DNA of 64,000 nucleotides, taken from positions 124,001 through 188,000 of the forward strand of contig NZ_JACARO010000047.1 in assembly GCF_013386585.1 (NCBI RefSeq), read 5' to 3'. The DNA comes from Pseudomonas sp. P7548 (lineage in GTDB: Bacteria > Pseudomonadota > Gammaproteobacteria > Pseudomonadales > Pseudomonadaceae). Each line of letters opens with the position of its first letter. The stretch's first letter is position 1. The notes below the pieces were generated by a model. It saw nothing but the letters and a program-made list of their open reading frames with translations, had not been told where the DNA came from and did no database searches. The position numbers and the translations under genes are program-made. Below, piece after piece: positions 34,247-42,355 of the stretch.

Positions 34247-35371
34247 GTGCGAATTGCGCTTTTATTGTCCGCCTGCCTGTTTTGCCTGGGCGCCCAGGCA
34301 GCACCCGTGGACGTGGCCAGCCTGGACCGCGGCACCTGGCCTGAAAAGCTCAGCAGCCCCGCGCTGTTCGATGTGGCCTCACGCGCCGAAATCCTGATGT
34401 TCGCCCACAGCCTGCTGGCCAGCGAAAGCCAGGACGAGACTGCCCTCAAGCAACGTCTGGGGTTGAAGATCATCAACCTGGCGGCCATCGACGACCTGCG
34501 CCGTCAGCTGTGGCAACGTTTGCTGGAGAACTACACCTTCGCCCAGCAGAGCTGCGAGGAGGACGCCTCGTTCTGTTACCTGGTGGAAAACATGGACGAC
34601 CTGCGCGAGCAGGCGGGCAAGTTCGAAGTCAGCGAAAACTCCTTCTATATAGGCTGGGCCGGGCCCAGTCATCACTTTCACGAACGCTACCTCGACGAAC
34701 TGCTGCGCAAGGCCGCGCTGTTTCCGCAGATCAGCAGCGAAGTCGCGCGTTTTGGTGACCATGAACGCAATGGCGACGAACTCAACGACCGCCTGTTCCT
34801 GCTGACCTTCGACGGCGGCCCGGCGCCGGTCAGCGGCAACACCGACTGGCTCACCGATTACCTGCGCAAACAGAAAATGAACGCGACCTTCTTTGCCCTC
34901 GGCAGCAGCCTGCAGACCCGCGTGGAACGCAGCTCTGCCGCTGATGTGCAGGCGTTGTACCAAGGGCAGTGCGTGGGCATCCAGGGCTGGCAGTACCGTT
35001 CCCACAGCCACTGGGTCGACTGGCAGAGTTCCATTACCCGCACGGCCTCGCTGGTACAGAACCTGATGCCGGAGAACTACGTGCCGCTGTTTCGCCCGCC
35101 CTATGGCCAGCGTCGAGCGGACAGCCAGGGGTTCTTCCAGTCCCAGGGTTTGCAGGTGGCGTTGTGGGACATCGACTCCCAGGATGACCCGGGCAAGCTC
35201 AAGCCCGACGAGTCGGCGCAACGGGTGCTGACGTTGATGCTGCTGTGGCGCAAGGGGGTGATTGTGTTCCACGACACCCAGGACAAGGCGCGGGTGGCAT
35301 TGCCTTTATTGATGCAGGCAACGGCGCAAAGCGGGCTGGGTTGGCAGGACTGTCGGGAGGCGTTTCGCTGA
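34247..35371 (+). CDS. Secreted polysaccharide-deacetylase-like (NodB homology) protein with altered metal motifs
   Basis: The 374-residue product has a signal peptide (RIALLLSACLFCLGAQAA) from a GTG start with a GGGAGA site. Residues about 20-180 form an unassigned helical domain. The NodB domain follows: TFDGGPAP (187-194), RSHSHW (251-256), RPPYG (283-287), LWDIDSQD and VIVFHD (338-343). The normal TFDDGP has a metal-binding second Asp, here Gly190, and the second His expected in HSxxH is Val257. The catalytic Asp189 and His342 are kept. Deacetylation of a surface or periplasmic glycan is inferred, but metal binding may differ or be lost. Confidence 0.8.
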   Translation: MRIALLLSACLFCLGAQAAPVDVASLDRGTWPEKLSSPALFDVASRAEILMFAHSLLASESQDETALKQRLGLKIINLAAIDDLRRQLWQRLLENYTFAQQSCEEDASFCYLVENMDDLREQAGKFEVSENSFYIGWAGPSHHFHERYLDELLRKAALFPQISSEVARFGDHERNGDELNDRLFLLTFDGGPAPVSGNTDWLTDYLRKQKMNATFFALGSSLQTRVERSSAADVQALYQGQCVGIQGWQYRSHSHWVDWQSSITRTASLVQNLMPENYVPLFRPPYGQRRADSQGFFQSQGLQVALWDIDSQDDPGKLKPDESAQRVLTLMLLWRKGVIVFHDTQDKARVALPLLMQATAQSGLGWQDCREAFR

Positions 35372-35719
35372 AATCACGAAGTGCCCGGCCCTGTTGGGGA
35401 TGAGGCATTTTTGGGGTGATTTTCGAGGGTGTTTCGATGCAGGCGGACTTCCGACTTTAACGGGGTCGCTGGCACTCGGCTAGTGCTATTCGTCATCCTG
35501 AAAAATAAACTTCAAAAAAGCGTCAAAGTGCTTTTTCCTGTCATGGCTTTTGCGGTATTACGAAGTCAGATCGCCGAAACCTGCAACACAGGTGGCGTCT
35601 TCCAAGACTCCTCATGTGGGCACTGCACTTGACGTCACTTAAGGTGCAGTCGGTGGTCGAATCGAGGCGCAGCACCGCCCAGGTATTGCGTCGAATGGCT
35701 CCCACAAAGGTGACCGAGT
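35372..35719. other. Intergenic region upstream of the PhoH gene
   Basis: There is no gene I can support in these 348 bases. One inverted repeat is present: CTGCAC (35623-35628) with GTGCAG (35644-35649), about 70 bases before the PhoH start, which could be an operator or 5' leader stem. No clear -35/-10 pair and no terminator was found. Confidence 0.5.
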
Positions 35720-37114
35720 ATGGATGATCATGGACGTAACCCTTCTTCCGACCAGCCAATCCTTTATGTGCTTGATACCAACGTACTGATCCACGATCCA
35801 AACGCGCTGCTTAACTTCGAAGAACACCACGTCGCCATCCCGATGATCGTGCTTGAGGAGCTCGACAAACTCAAAAGCGGGCACCACAGCGTGGCCGCCG
35901 AATGCCGCCAGGCCATTCGCCTGATCGATAAAACCTTGGGTGAAGCCTCACCCGAAGACGTTGAAGTCGGTGTGCCGATCCAGCGTGGCAAAGGCGGGCC
36001 CAAGGGCTTGCTGTCGATTCTGATGAGCAAGCGCAGCGAGCCCAACAGCCTGCTGCCGGAAAACCTGAACGACAACAAAATCATCAACCAATTGATCGAC
36101 CTGCACGCTCGCGACAAGGACCTGCGCGTGGTGCTGGTGACCAAAGACATCAATATGCGCCTCAAGGCACGAGCGTGTGGGATCGCTGCCGAGGACTACA
36201 GCACCGACCAACTGGTCGACGACGTGTCGATGCTTTCCCGGGGTTATCACATGATGACCGGCTCGTTCTGGGACCGTGTCAGCAAGGTCGAAACCCGCCA
36301 GGGCCATGGCCGCACCTGGCACCAGGTGCAACTGATCGACAACCTGCCGGCCGTGCATATCAATGAATTCATCGTCGACGAACAGGGCTTCGTGGGCTGG
36401 ATCAAAGAGATCCAGGTCGACAAGCTGCTCATTCTCGACCTGCATCAGGAACCCCTGTTGCACCAGGAAGCCTGGGGCCTGAAACCGCGTGATATCTACC
36501 AGAGCCTGGCGCTGTATGCGCTGCTCGATCCGGACATCCACCTGGTCAACCTGACCGGTGCGGCCGGTTCCGGTAAAACCATTCTCGCCCTGGCTGCCGC
36601 CATCGAGCAGACCATGGTGACCAAGCGCTATCGCCGCATCATCGCCACCCGCAGCGTTCAGGGCCTGGACCAGGAAATCGGCTTCCTGCCCGGCACCGAG
36701 GCGGAAAAAATGGAGCCGTGGCTGGGGGCGATCACCGACAACCTCGAAGCCTTGCACATGGATGACGAAAACACCCATGGCAGCGTCGACTACATCCTCA
36801 GCAAAGTGCCGTTGCAGTTCAAATCCCTCAACTACATCCGAGGTCGCAGCTTCCAGCAAAGCCTGATTTTGATCGATGAATGCCAGAACCTTACGCCGCA
36901 CCAGATGAAAACCATCATTACCCGTGCCGGCGCCGGTTCCAAAGTGGTGTGCCTGGGCAACCTGGCACAGATCGACACCCCTTACCTGTCCGCGACCAGC
37001 TCCGGGCTGACCTACCTGACGGAACGCTTCAAAGACTTCCCGAACGGCGTACACATTGCGCTGCAAGGGGTTCCTCGTTCGATTCTGGCTGAATACGCCG
37101 AATCTCACCTGTAA
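35720..37114 (+). CDS. PIN-PhoH fusion ATPase (PhoH2/YlaK type)
   Basis: This 464-residue cytosolic protein has an N-terminal PIN nuclease domain (about 13-150; YVLDTNVLIHDP, VLEELDKLK, acidic residues as in toxin RNases) and a C-terminal PhoH ATPase (about 245-464). Walker A is GAAGSGKT and Walker B is LILIDECQ; GNLAQIDTPYL is the PhoH sensor region. PhoH2 proteins are proposed to unwind and cut RNA. Antitoxin-like partners found beside some actinobacterial phoH2 genes are absent here. It stands alone, with a REPIN downstream. Confidence 0.92.
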   Translation: MDDHGRNPSSDQPILYVLDTNVLIHDPNALLNFEEHHVAIPMIVLEELDKLKSGHHSVAAECRQAIRLIDKTLGEASPEDVEVGVPIQRGKGGPKGLLSILMSKRSEPNSLLPENLNDNKIINQLIDLHARDKDLRVVLVTKDINMRLKARACGIAAEDYSTDQLVDDVSMLSRGYHMMTGSFWDRVSKVETRQGHGRTWHQVQLIDNLPAVHINEFIVDEQGFVGWIKEIQVDKLLILDLHQEPLLHQEAWGLKPRDIYQSLALYALLDPDIHLVNLTGAAGSGKTILALAAAIEQTMVTKRYRRIIATRSVQGLDQEIGFLPGTEAEKMEPWLGAITDNLEALHMDDENTHGSVDYILSKVPLQFKSLNYIRGRSFQQSLILIDECQNLTPHQMKTIITRAGAGSKVVCLGNLAQIDTPYLSATSSGLTYLTERFKDFPNGVHIALQGVPRSILAEYAESHL

Positions 37115-37125
37115 CCACTACCCAC

Positions 37126-37192
37126 TGTAGGAGCCGGCTTGCCGGCGATGGGGCCCTTGAGGACGCCATCGCCGGCAAGCCGGCTCCTACAC
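37126..37192. repeat. REP doublet (REPIN), GTAGGAGCCGGC class
   Basis: TGTAGGAGCCGGCTTGCCGG and its inverse GCCGGCAAGCCGGCTCCTAC are separated by a short spacer (GGGGCCCTTGAGGACG region). This class differs from the GTGGGAGC doublets. It lies between the PhoH and moaC genes. Confidence 0.92.
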
Positions 37193-37256
37193 AATCAGCG
37201 CTGCGCAAAACTGACCCACGGGTTTACAATCGCTGCTCCTGATCAGGAGTATCCCT

Positions 37257-37730
37257 GTGCTGACTCATCTCGATTCCCAAGGTCGCGCCCACATGGTCGA
37301 CGTCACCGACAAAGCCGTGACGTTCCGTGAAGCGGTGGCCGAAGCGCGGGTGCGCATGTTGCCCGAGACCCTGAAAATGATTGTCGACGGCGCCCACCCC
37401 AAGGGCGACGTGTTCGCCGTGGCCCGCATTGCCGGGATCCAGGCAGCGAAAAAAACCAGCGACCTGATCCCCCTGTGCCACCCGCTGATGCTGACGGGCG
37501 TCAAGGTGGAACTCAGTGCCGATGGCGTCGATGCAGTGCACATCCTGGCGCGCTGCAAGCTCTCCGGTCAGACCGGCGTGGAGATGGAGGCCCTCACGGC
37601 TGCCAGCGTCGCCGCCCTGACCCTCTATGACATGTGCAAGGCGGTGGACCGCGGCATGACCATCGAAAACATTCGCCTGCTGGAAAAGCTCGGCGGCAAG
37701 AGCGGACACTTCAAGGCGGACCAGGCATGA
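37257..37730 (+). CDS. moaC: Cyclic pyranopterin monophosphate synthase MoaC
   Basis: MoaC completes conversion of GTP-derived 3',8-cyclo-GTP to cyclic pyranopterin phosphate in molybdenum cofactor synthesis. The 157-residue sequence has KKTSDLIPLCHPL, GQTGVEMEALTAAS and the catalytic DMCKAVDRGM (Lys, Asp). The start is a GTG in CTGTGCTGACT with AGGAG upstream. The moaC stop overlaps the moaD start (ATGA), and moaE follows, so the three form an operon. moaA is not in the window. Confidence 0.95.
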   Translation: MLTHLDSQGRAHMVDVTDKAVTFREAVAEARVRMLPETLKMIVDGAHPKGDVFAVARIAGIQAAKKTSDLIPLCHPLMLTGVKVELSADGVDAVHILARCKLSGQTGVEMEALTAASVAALTLYDMCKAVDRGMTIENIRLLEKLGGKSGHFKADQA

Positions 37731-37969
37731 GCATCAACGTATTGTTTTTCGCACGTTACGCCGAAGCAGTGGGCTTTGACTCACTGGAAATGGAAGGCGA
37801 TTTCGCCACCGTCGATGCGGTGCGGCAGGCCCTAGCGAGCGACCCTGAGTTTGCGGTGCTCAACGAAACCAGCCTGATGTGCGCGCGCAACGAAGAATTG
37901 TGCAGCCTCGATGAACCGGTGCAAGCCGGTGATGAAGTGGCGTTCTTCCCGCCCGTGACCGGGGGCTGA
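37727..37969 (+). CDS. moaD: Molybdopterin synthase sulfur carrier subunit MoaD
   Basis: This 80-residue ubiquitin-fold protein ends in the required Gly-Gly (FFPPVTGG), which is thiocarboxylated to carry sulfur to MoaE. It begins MSINVLFFARYAEAVG. Its ATG overlaps the moaC stop by four bases, and moaE starts two bases after its own stop. It acts in the cytosol as a heterotetramer with MoaE. Confidence 0.95.
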   Translation: MSINVLFFARYAEAVGFDSLEMEGDFATVDAVRQALASDPEFAVLNETSLMCARNEELCSLDEPVQAGDEVAFFPPVTGG

Positions 37970-37971
37970 CC

Positions 37972-38421
37972 ATGGCCATTCGTGTGCAGCCCCAGGCGTT
38001 CGATCCGGGTGCCGAAGTCAACGCGATGCACGCAGCCAATGTCGGCGTGGGCGCGGTGGTGAGCTTTGTCGGCTATGTGCGCGATTTCAACGACGGCCTC
38101 GATGTGGCGGGGATGTTCCTGGAACATTACCCCGGCATGACCGAAAAAGCCCTGGCCAAGATCGCCGTGGAGGCCGAGCAGCGCTGGCCGTTGCTCAAGC
38201 TGGAAGTGCTGCACCGCATCGGTGCCCTGGAGCCGGGCGAGCCTATCGTCTTCGTCGCCGCCGCCAGTGCCCATCGCCAGGCGGCGTTTGATGCTTGTGC
38301 ATTTGTGATGGATTACCTGAAGACCCGTGCGCCGTTCTGGAAAAAAGAAAACACCAGCGCAGGCCCGCGCTGGGTAGACGGGCGCAGCAGCGATCACGCC
38401 GCCGCAGATCGCTGGAAATAA
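37972..38421 (+). CDS. moaE: Molybdopterin synthase catalytic subunit MoaE
   Basis: The 149-residue subunit inserts two sulfurs into precursor Z with MoaD. Family landmarks are VGAVVSFVGYVRDFN, LEHYPGMTEKAL, VLHRIGALEPGE and the Lys-containing DYLKTRAPFWKKE near the active site. It is the last gene of moaCDE; the next gene is convergent. No terminator is obvious in the 46-base gap. Confidence 0.95.
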   Translation: MAIRVQPQAFDPGAEVNAMHAANVGVGAVVSFVGYVRDFNDGLDVAGMFLEHYPGMTEKALAKIAVEAEQRWPLLKLEVLHRIGALEPGEPIVFVAAASAHRQAAFDACAFVMDYLKTRAPFWKKENTSAGPRWVDGRSSDHAAADRWK

Positions 38422-38467
38422 CCCCCTAGTCACGCCGGTGAGCTCCCACATTTGGATCTGCCGCGTT

Positions 38468-39607
38468 TTAGAGAGCGTGGCGAGTCAATCTGCCGGGGGA
38501 AAGCATCGCCTCAGTCAGTCCCATGCCGATAAGCGCTTCGGGCAACGGCTCCCCTAGCACCAGCGCCGCGCTGGCCTGCCCCATGGCTGGCGAGGTCTGG
38601 ATGCCGTAACCGCCTTGGGCGGCCACCCAGAAGAACCCCTCCCGCTGCGGATCAAACCCGCACACCAGGTCGCCGTCACTGACAAAACTGCGCAGCCCCG
38701 CCCACGTGCGGGTCGGGCGGCGGATGGTCAAGGTGGTGGCTTCTTCGATGTGGTAGATGCCCATGGCAATGTCCAGTTCTTCGGGCTGCACGTCGTGGGG
38801 GTCTACCGGGTCGGCGTTGGCGGGTGAGCCCAGAAACATGCCGGCATCCGGCTTCATGTAGAACGAACCGTCCAACGCCGCCAGTTCGGGCCAGGCATGG
38901 ATATCCACATCGCCAGGCGGGGCGAAGGTAAACGCGCTGCGGCGCTTGGGTTGCAGGCCGATCGGGCGTGCACCGGCAAAGGCGCCGATCTGGTCGGCCC
39001 ACGCGCCGGCGGCGTTGATCACCACCGGCGCGGTGAACACTTGATGAGCGGTGTGTACCTGCCAGCAACCCTGGGTGTCGCGGTGCAGCTGCTGTACTTC
39101 GCTGTTGGTGTGGATCTCCCCGCCATTGCGCCGGATACCGCGCAGGTAGCCTTGGTACAGCGCGTCGGTGTCGATATCGCAGACGGTCGGGTCGTAGATC
39201 GCGCCCTGTACTTTTTCCGGGCGCAGGATCGGCATCATCTCCAACGCGTCATCGGCGTCCAGCAGGCGGGTGGCGGGCACCAGTGCCTTGGCGCTCTGGT
39301 ACTGGCGCTGCAGTTCCTCGGCATCACCGATCAGGTCGACGATGATTTCGCCACGCGGTATCAGCAAGGGATGCTCGGTGAACCCGGCAGGTGGATGGTC
39401 GAAGAAGGCGCGGCTGCCCAGGGTCAGGGCGCGTACCTGCGGTGTGCCGTAGGCGGCAATGTAGAGCGCGGCGGAGCGGCCGGTGGAGTGGTAGCCCGGC
39501 ATCGACTCGCGTTCCAGCACGATGACGCGGGCGTGTTGCGACAGCCAGTAGCCGGTTGAGGCACCGGCAATGCCGCCGCCGATGATGAGGTAGTCGGCGT
39601 GGTTCAT
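38468..39607 (-). CDS. FAD-dependent oxidoreductase of the D-amino-acid oxidase/glycine oxidase family
   Basis: The 379-residue flavoprotein has the N-terminal dinucleotide motif IIGGGIAGAS (8-17), followed by VIVLERE that binds the ribose. The C-terminal block GFFWVAAQGGYGIQTSPAMG is the second FAD contact in DAO enzymes. The ATG start has AGGAGGAG upstream; the preceding frame is not conserved. It probably oxidises an amino acid or amine in the cytosol; similar proteins are annotated as glycerol-3-phosphate, sarcosine or hydroxyglutarate oxidases, so the substrate is open. It stands alone. Confidence 0.85.
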   Translation of the reverse strand: MNHADYLIIGGGIAGASTGYWLSQHARVIVLERESMPGYHSTGRSAALYIAAYGTPQVRALTLGSRAFFDHPPAGFTEHPLLIPRGEIIVDLIGDAEELQRQYQSAKALVPATRLLDADDALEMMPILRPEKVQGAIYDPTVCDIDTDALYQGYLRGIRRNGGEIHTNSEVQQLHRDTQGCWQVHTAHQVFTAPVVINAAGAWADQIGAFAGARPIGLQPKRRSAFTFAPPGDVDIHAWPELAALDGSFYMKPDAGMFLGSPANADPVDPHDVQPEELDIAMGIYHIEEATTLTIRRPTRTWAGLRSFVSDGDLVCGFDPQREGFFWVAAQGGYGIQTSPAMGQASAALVLGEPLPEALIGMGLTEAMLSPGRLTRHAL

Positions 39608-39690
39608 GGCTCCTCCTGGAATCCTCACTTGAAAGCACCGCCAAACAACTCTGGAAGCTGGCTGCATTCCAAAGCAGGAACCCGATCCAC

Positions 39691-39775
39691 TGTAGGAGCC
39701 GGCTTGCCGGCGATAGCTACCTCAAGGCCAGCGGCGATCTTAGGGCCCTCATCGCAGGCAAGCCAGCTCCTACAG
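39691..39775. repeat. REP doublet with mismatched arms
   Basis: The left arm TGTAGGAGCCGGCTTGCCGG (from 39691) is of the CCGGC class, while the right arm ATCGCAGGCAAGCCAGCTCC (39751-39775) has the CAGGC/CCAGC variant. This is a hybrid doublet. It lies between the oxidoreductase and rhlB genes. Confidence 0.85.
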
Positions 39776-39792
39776 GTTTACCGCTTTCCAGC

Positions 39793-41250
39793 TTATGGGC
39801 GTTTGCGCTCGACAGGGCGCAACAGATGCGTCGGCGGCGTTTCGCAGCTGATCTTGCGGCCCAACAGCGCCTCGATCGATGGCAACTGGTACGAGTCATC
39901 TTCCCCGGCAAAACTGATCGACACACCCGCAGCGCCCGCACGACCGGTACGGCCAATGCGGTGCACGTAATCATCCGGCACTTCCGGCAGGGTGAAGTTG
40001 ATCACGTGGCTGATGCCGTCGATGTGAATCCCGCGGCCCGCCACATCGGTGGCCACCAGCACGCGGATCTTGCCTTCGCGGAAGCCTTCCAGCGTCTTGA
40101 TGCGCTTGTGCTGCGGCACGTCGCCAGACAGTTGCGCTGCGTTGACGCCGTCGCGCACCAGGCGCTCTTCGATGCGGCGCACTTCGTCCTTGCGGTTGGC
40201 GAATACCATCACGCGCTCCCAACCATTGTCGTTGACCAGGTTGTAGAGCAGCTTGTATTTGTCGGCGCCGGCCACGGCGTAGATGTGTTGCTCGACGTTT
40301 TCGCTGGCCACGTTTTCCGCTTCGATCTCAACGATGGACGGGTCAGTGGTCCATTGCTTGGCCAGGTTCATCACGTCATCGGTGAAGGTGGCGGAGAACA
40401 GCAGGGTCTGGCGCTCGGATTTTGGCGGGGTTTGGCGAATGATCTGACGCACTTGTGGGATGAAGCCCATGTCGAGCATGCGGTCAGCTTCGTCCAGCAC
40501 CATCACTTCGACCATGTCCAGGTGCACGTCGCCGCGCTGGTTGAAGTCGAGCAGGCGGCCCGGGGTGGCGACCAGGATGTCGCAATGGCGCGCTTCGAGG
40601 TGCTTGAGCTGCTTGTCGAAGTCCATGCCGCCCACGAACGTCATGACGTTGAGGCCGGTGTACTTGGTCAGATCGGCGGCGTCCTTGGCGATCTGCACCA
40701 CCAGCTCCCGGGTCGGGGCGATGATCAGCGCGCGGGGCTCACCCATGTAGCGCTCTTTCGGCGGCGGCGTCTGCAGCAGCTGGGTGATGATCGAGATCAG
40801 GAACGCGGCGGTCTTGCCGGTGCCGGTCTGGGCGCGGCCGATGGCGTCTTTGCCGGCGAGGGTGAAGCCCAGCACCTGCGCCTGGATCGGCGTGCAGTAC
40901 GGGAAGCCCAGGTCCTGGATGGCGTGCATCAGTTCCGGGGCGAGTTTGAAATCATGGAAGCGGGTCTTGCCTTCCTGGGGTTCGACGACAAAGTCTTCGA
41001 GTTTCCACGGCTTGACCGGTGGTTTGGGCGCACGTTCACGGCGTGGCTTAGGCGCTGGCGGCGCGGCTTCAGCCGGTTTTGCCTGCTCAGGCGGTGTCAC
41101 CGTAGGCGTTTCAGGCTGAGCGACAGGTGCAGTCCGATCGGGCTGTTTACCGTCATTGCGGCTGCCAGCAGTCGGGGCAGGGGCAGTGGGAACAGGCGCG
41201 AGCGGCTCGGCCTCGCTTTTGCCGAACATCTTCTTGAGTGCTTCGAGCAC
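39793..41250 (-). CDS. rhlB: DEAD-box ATP-dependent RNA helicase RhlB
   Basis: The 485-residue helicase has all core motifs: FTLAGKDAIGRAQTGTGKT (Walker A), PTRELVVQI, VLDEADRMLDMGF, FSATF, and HRIGRTGRAGAAG. RhlB unwinds RNA with the degradosome. An N-terminal extension of about 80 residues rich in Pro, Ala, Lys and Arg precedes the helicase core, as usual in Pseudomonas and unlike E. coli RhlB (421 residues). The start MLEALKKMFGK fits the family. It is monocistronic. Confidence 0.9.
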   Translation of the reverse strand: MLEALKKMFGKSEAEPLAPVPTAPAPTAGSRNDGKQPDRTAPVAQPETPTVTPPEQAKPAEAAPPAPKPRRERAPKPPVKPWKLEDFVVEPQEGKTRFHDFKLAPELMHAIQDLGFPYCTPIQAQVLGFTLAGKDAIGRAQTGTGKTAAFLISIITQLLQTPPPKERYMGEPRALIIAPTRELVVQIAKDAADLTKYTGLNVMTFVGGMDFDKQLKHLEARHCDILVATPGRLLDFNQRGDVHLDMVEVMVLDEADRMLDMGFIPQVRQIIRQTPPKSERQTLLFSATFTDDVMNLAKQWTTDPSIVEIEAENVASENVEQHIYAVAGADKYKLLYNLVNDNGWERVMVFANRKDEVRRIEERLVRDGVNAAQLSGDVPQHKRIKTLEGFREGKIRVLVATDVAGRGIHIDGISHVINFTLPEVPDDYVHRIGRTGRAGAAGVSISFAGEDDSYQLPSIEALLGRKISCETPPTHLLRPVERKRP

Positions 41251-41352
41251 GGTGATCTCATTAATTGGTTAAGGAATGTACGCCGGCCAGTGTAATGCAA
41301 GAATCGGGCGCGGCGTAGTGTGTCTGTCATGTGGCTACATAATGTGTGGTTT

Positions 41353-42009
41353 TCAGCCCAGGCGAGCGGTCAACCAGGCACCTATGTCGCGTATCTCTTC
41401 GGGTAACACTTCGTGGCCCATTGGGTATTCCTGCCATGTCACGGTGACACCACGGCTCTTCAAATGCTCGTAGGCGCTGCGCCCCATGGCGTTCTGGACC
41501 ACCTCGTCATATTGGCCGTGCAGGCACAGGGTGGGAATGCGTTGCTGGCTGGCGGACAACTCCAGCTCGTCACCGAAGGTGGGGGCGTAGGTGGAGAGGG
41601 CGATCACGCCACCCAACGGGCCTTCCCAATTCAGGAAAGCGGTGTGGTAGACCACGGCGCCACCTTGGGAAAAACCGGCGAGGAAAATTCGCGAAGCGTC
41701 TATTCCGGTCCTCTTCTGCGCTTCGATCAGATCCGTGACCGTCTTCGCCGACACCTCCAGCTCTTCCAGGCTGATGGAGCGGGCCGGGCTCATGGCCTTG
41801 ATGTCGTACCAGCTGGGCATCTCGTAACCGCCGTTGATGGTGACAGGACGGGTCGGCGCCTGGGGCAAAACGAAGCGCGTGCTCAGCAATGTTTCCTGCA
41901 GGGCTTCGGCCACCGGCAGGAAGTCGTAGCGATCGGCACCCAGGCCATGCAACCAGATAACGCAGGCGTCTGCGGGCTTGGCGGGCTGAAGAATCAAGGG
42001 TTCGGTCAT
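41353..42009 (-). CDS. Carboxylesterase/phospholipase family serine hydrolase
   Basis: This cytosolic alpha/beta hydrolase has 218 residues. The catalytic triad is Ser in GFSQGG, Asp in HGQYDEVV and His in MGHEVLP. The oxyanion strand VIWLHGLGADRYDF is near the N terminus. It matches carboxylesterase EstB of Pseudomonas and the acyl-protein thioesterase family, about 215-225 residues. The start MTEPLILQP removes an unconserved in-frame extension of 74 residues. It is divergent from the aap operon. Confidence 0.88.
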   Translation of the reverse strand: MTEPLILQPAKPADACVIWLHGLGADRYDFLPVAEALQETLLSTRFVLPQAPTRPVTINGGYEMPSWYDIKAMSPARSISLEELEVSAKTVTDLIEAQKRTGIDASRIFLAGFSQGGAVVYHTAFLNWEGPLGGVIALSTYAPTFGDELELSASQQRIPTLCLHGQYDEVVQNAMGRSAYEHLKSRGVTVTWQEYPMGHEVLPEEIRDIGAWLTARLG

Positions 42010-42355
42010 GTCTGCTCCATATATGTGCGTGCGCGCCGATTGAGTGCGTCGGAACGGTGCGCGACGGGTTGATCTGTTAAGAGAATGTCGCAAGGTTGAA
42101 TCTTTTTCTATTGACCATGGGCTGAAACGACTCAGCCGGCACTCTGGTACGGGCCTTGCTATGTGTAGGTCGATGTCAGAACTAACCCAGGACGGTAACA
42201 CTATCAGTGACTGCCGCTTGTGGGATAGCAACTGGAATTATTGCGAAAACCTCACGCCGCTCGACCTAAAAAAAGCCAACACGGGTCGATATCGCCTCAT
42301 AAGGGTGCGCTGGGGTTCTAGCTCCGACACAACAAGAGCAAAACTGGAGGTTTGA
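42010..42355. other. Divergent spacer and leader upstream of aapJ
   Basis: These 346 bases hold no gene. The sigma-54 promoter at 42145-42160 divides them into an upstream part of about 135 bases, where an enhancer-binding protein would act, and a leader of about 185 bases before aapJ. GTGCG repeats near 42027-42060 could be activator sites, but they match no consensus well. AAACTGGAGGT is the aapJ ribosome-binding site. Confidence 0.55.
42145..42160 (+). promoter_or_regulatory. aapJ: Sigma-54 (RpoN) promoter of aapJQMP
   Basis: TGGTACGGGCCTTGCT matches the consensus TGGCACG-N4-TTGCW with one change. GG at 42146-42147 and GC at 42158-42159 have the obligatory 10-base spacing. Transcription should start near 42171, giving a leader of about 185 bases. 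RpoN control with NtrC or an AauR-like activator is known for amino-acid uptake genes in Pseudomonas; the activator here is not identified. Confidence 0.8.

Noticed and set aside
41280..42231. Longer esterase start with 74 extra residues
   Set aside because: The extra part covers the sigma-54 promoter and has no conserved features; the family starts at the ATG at 42009.
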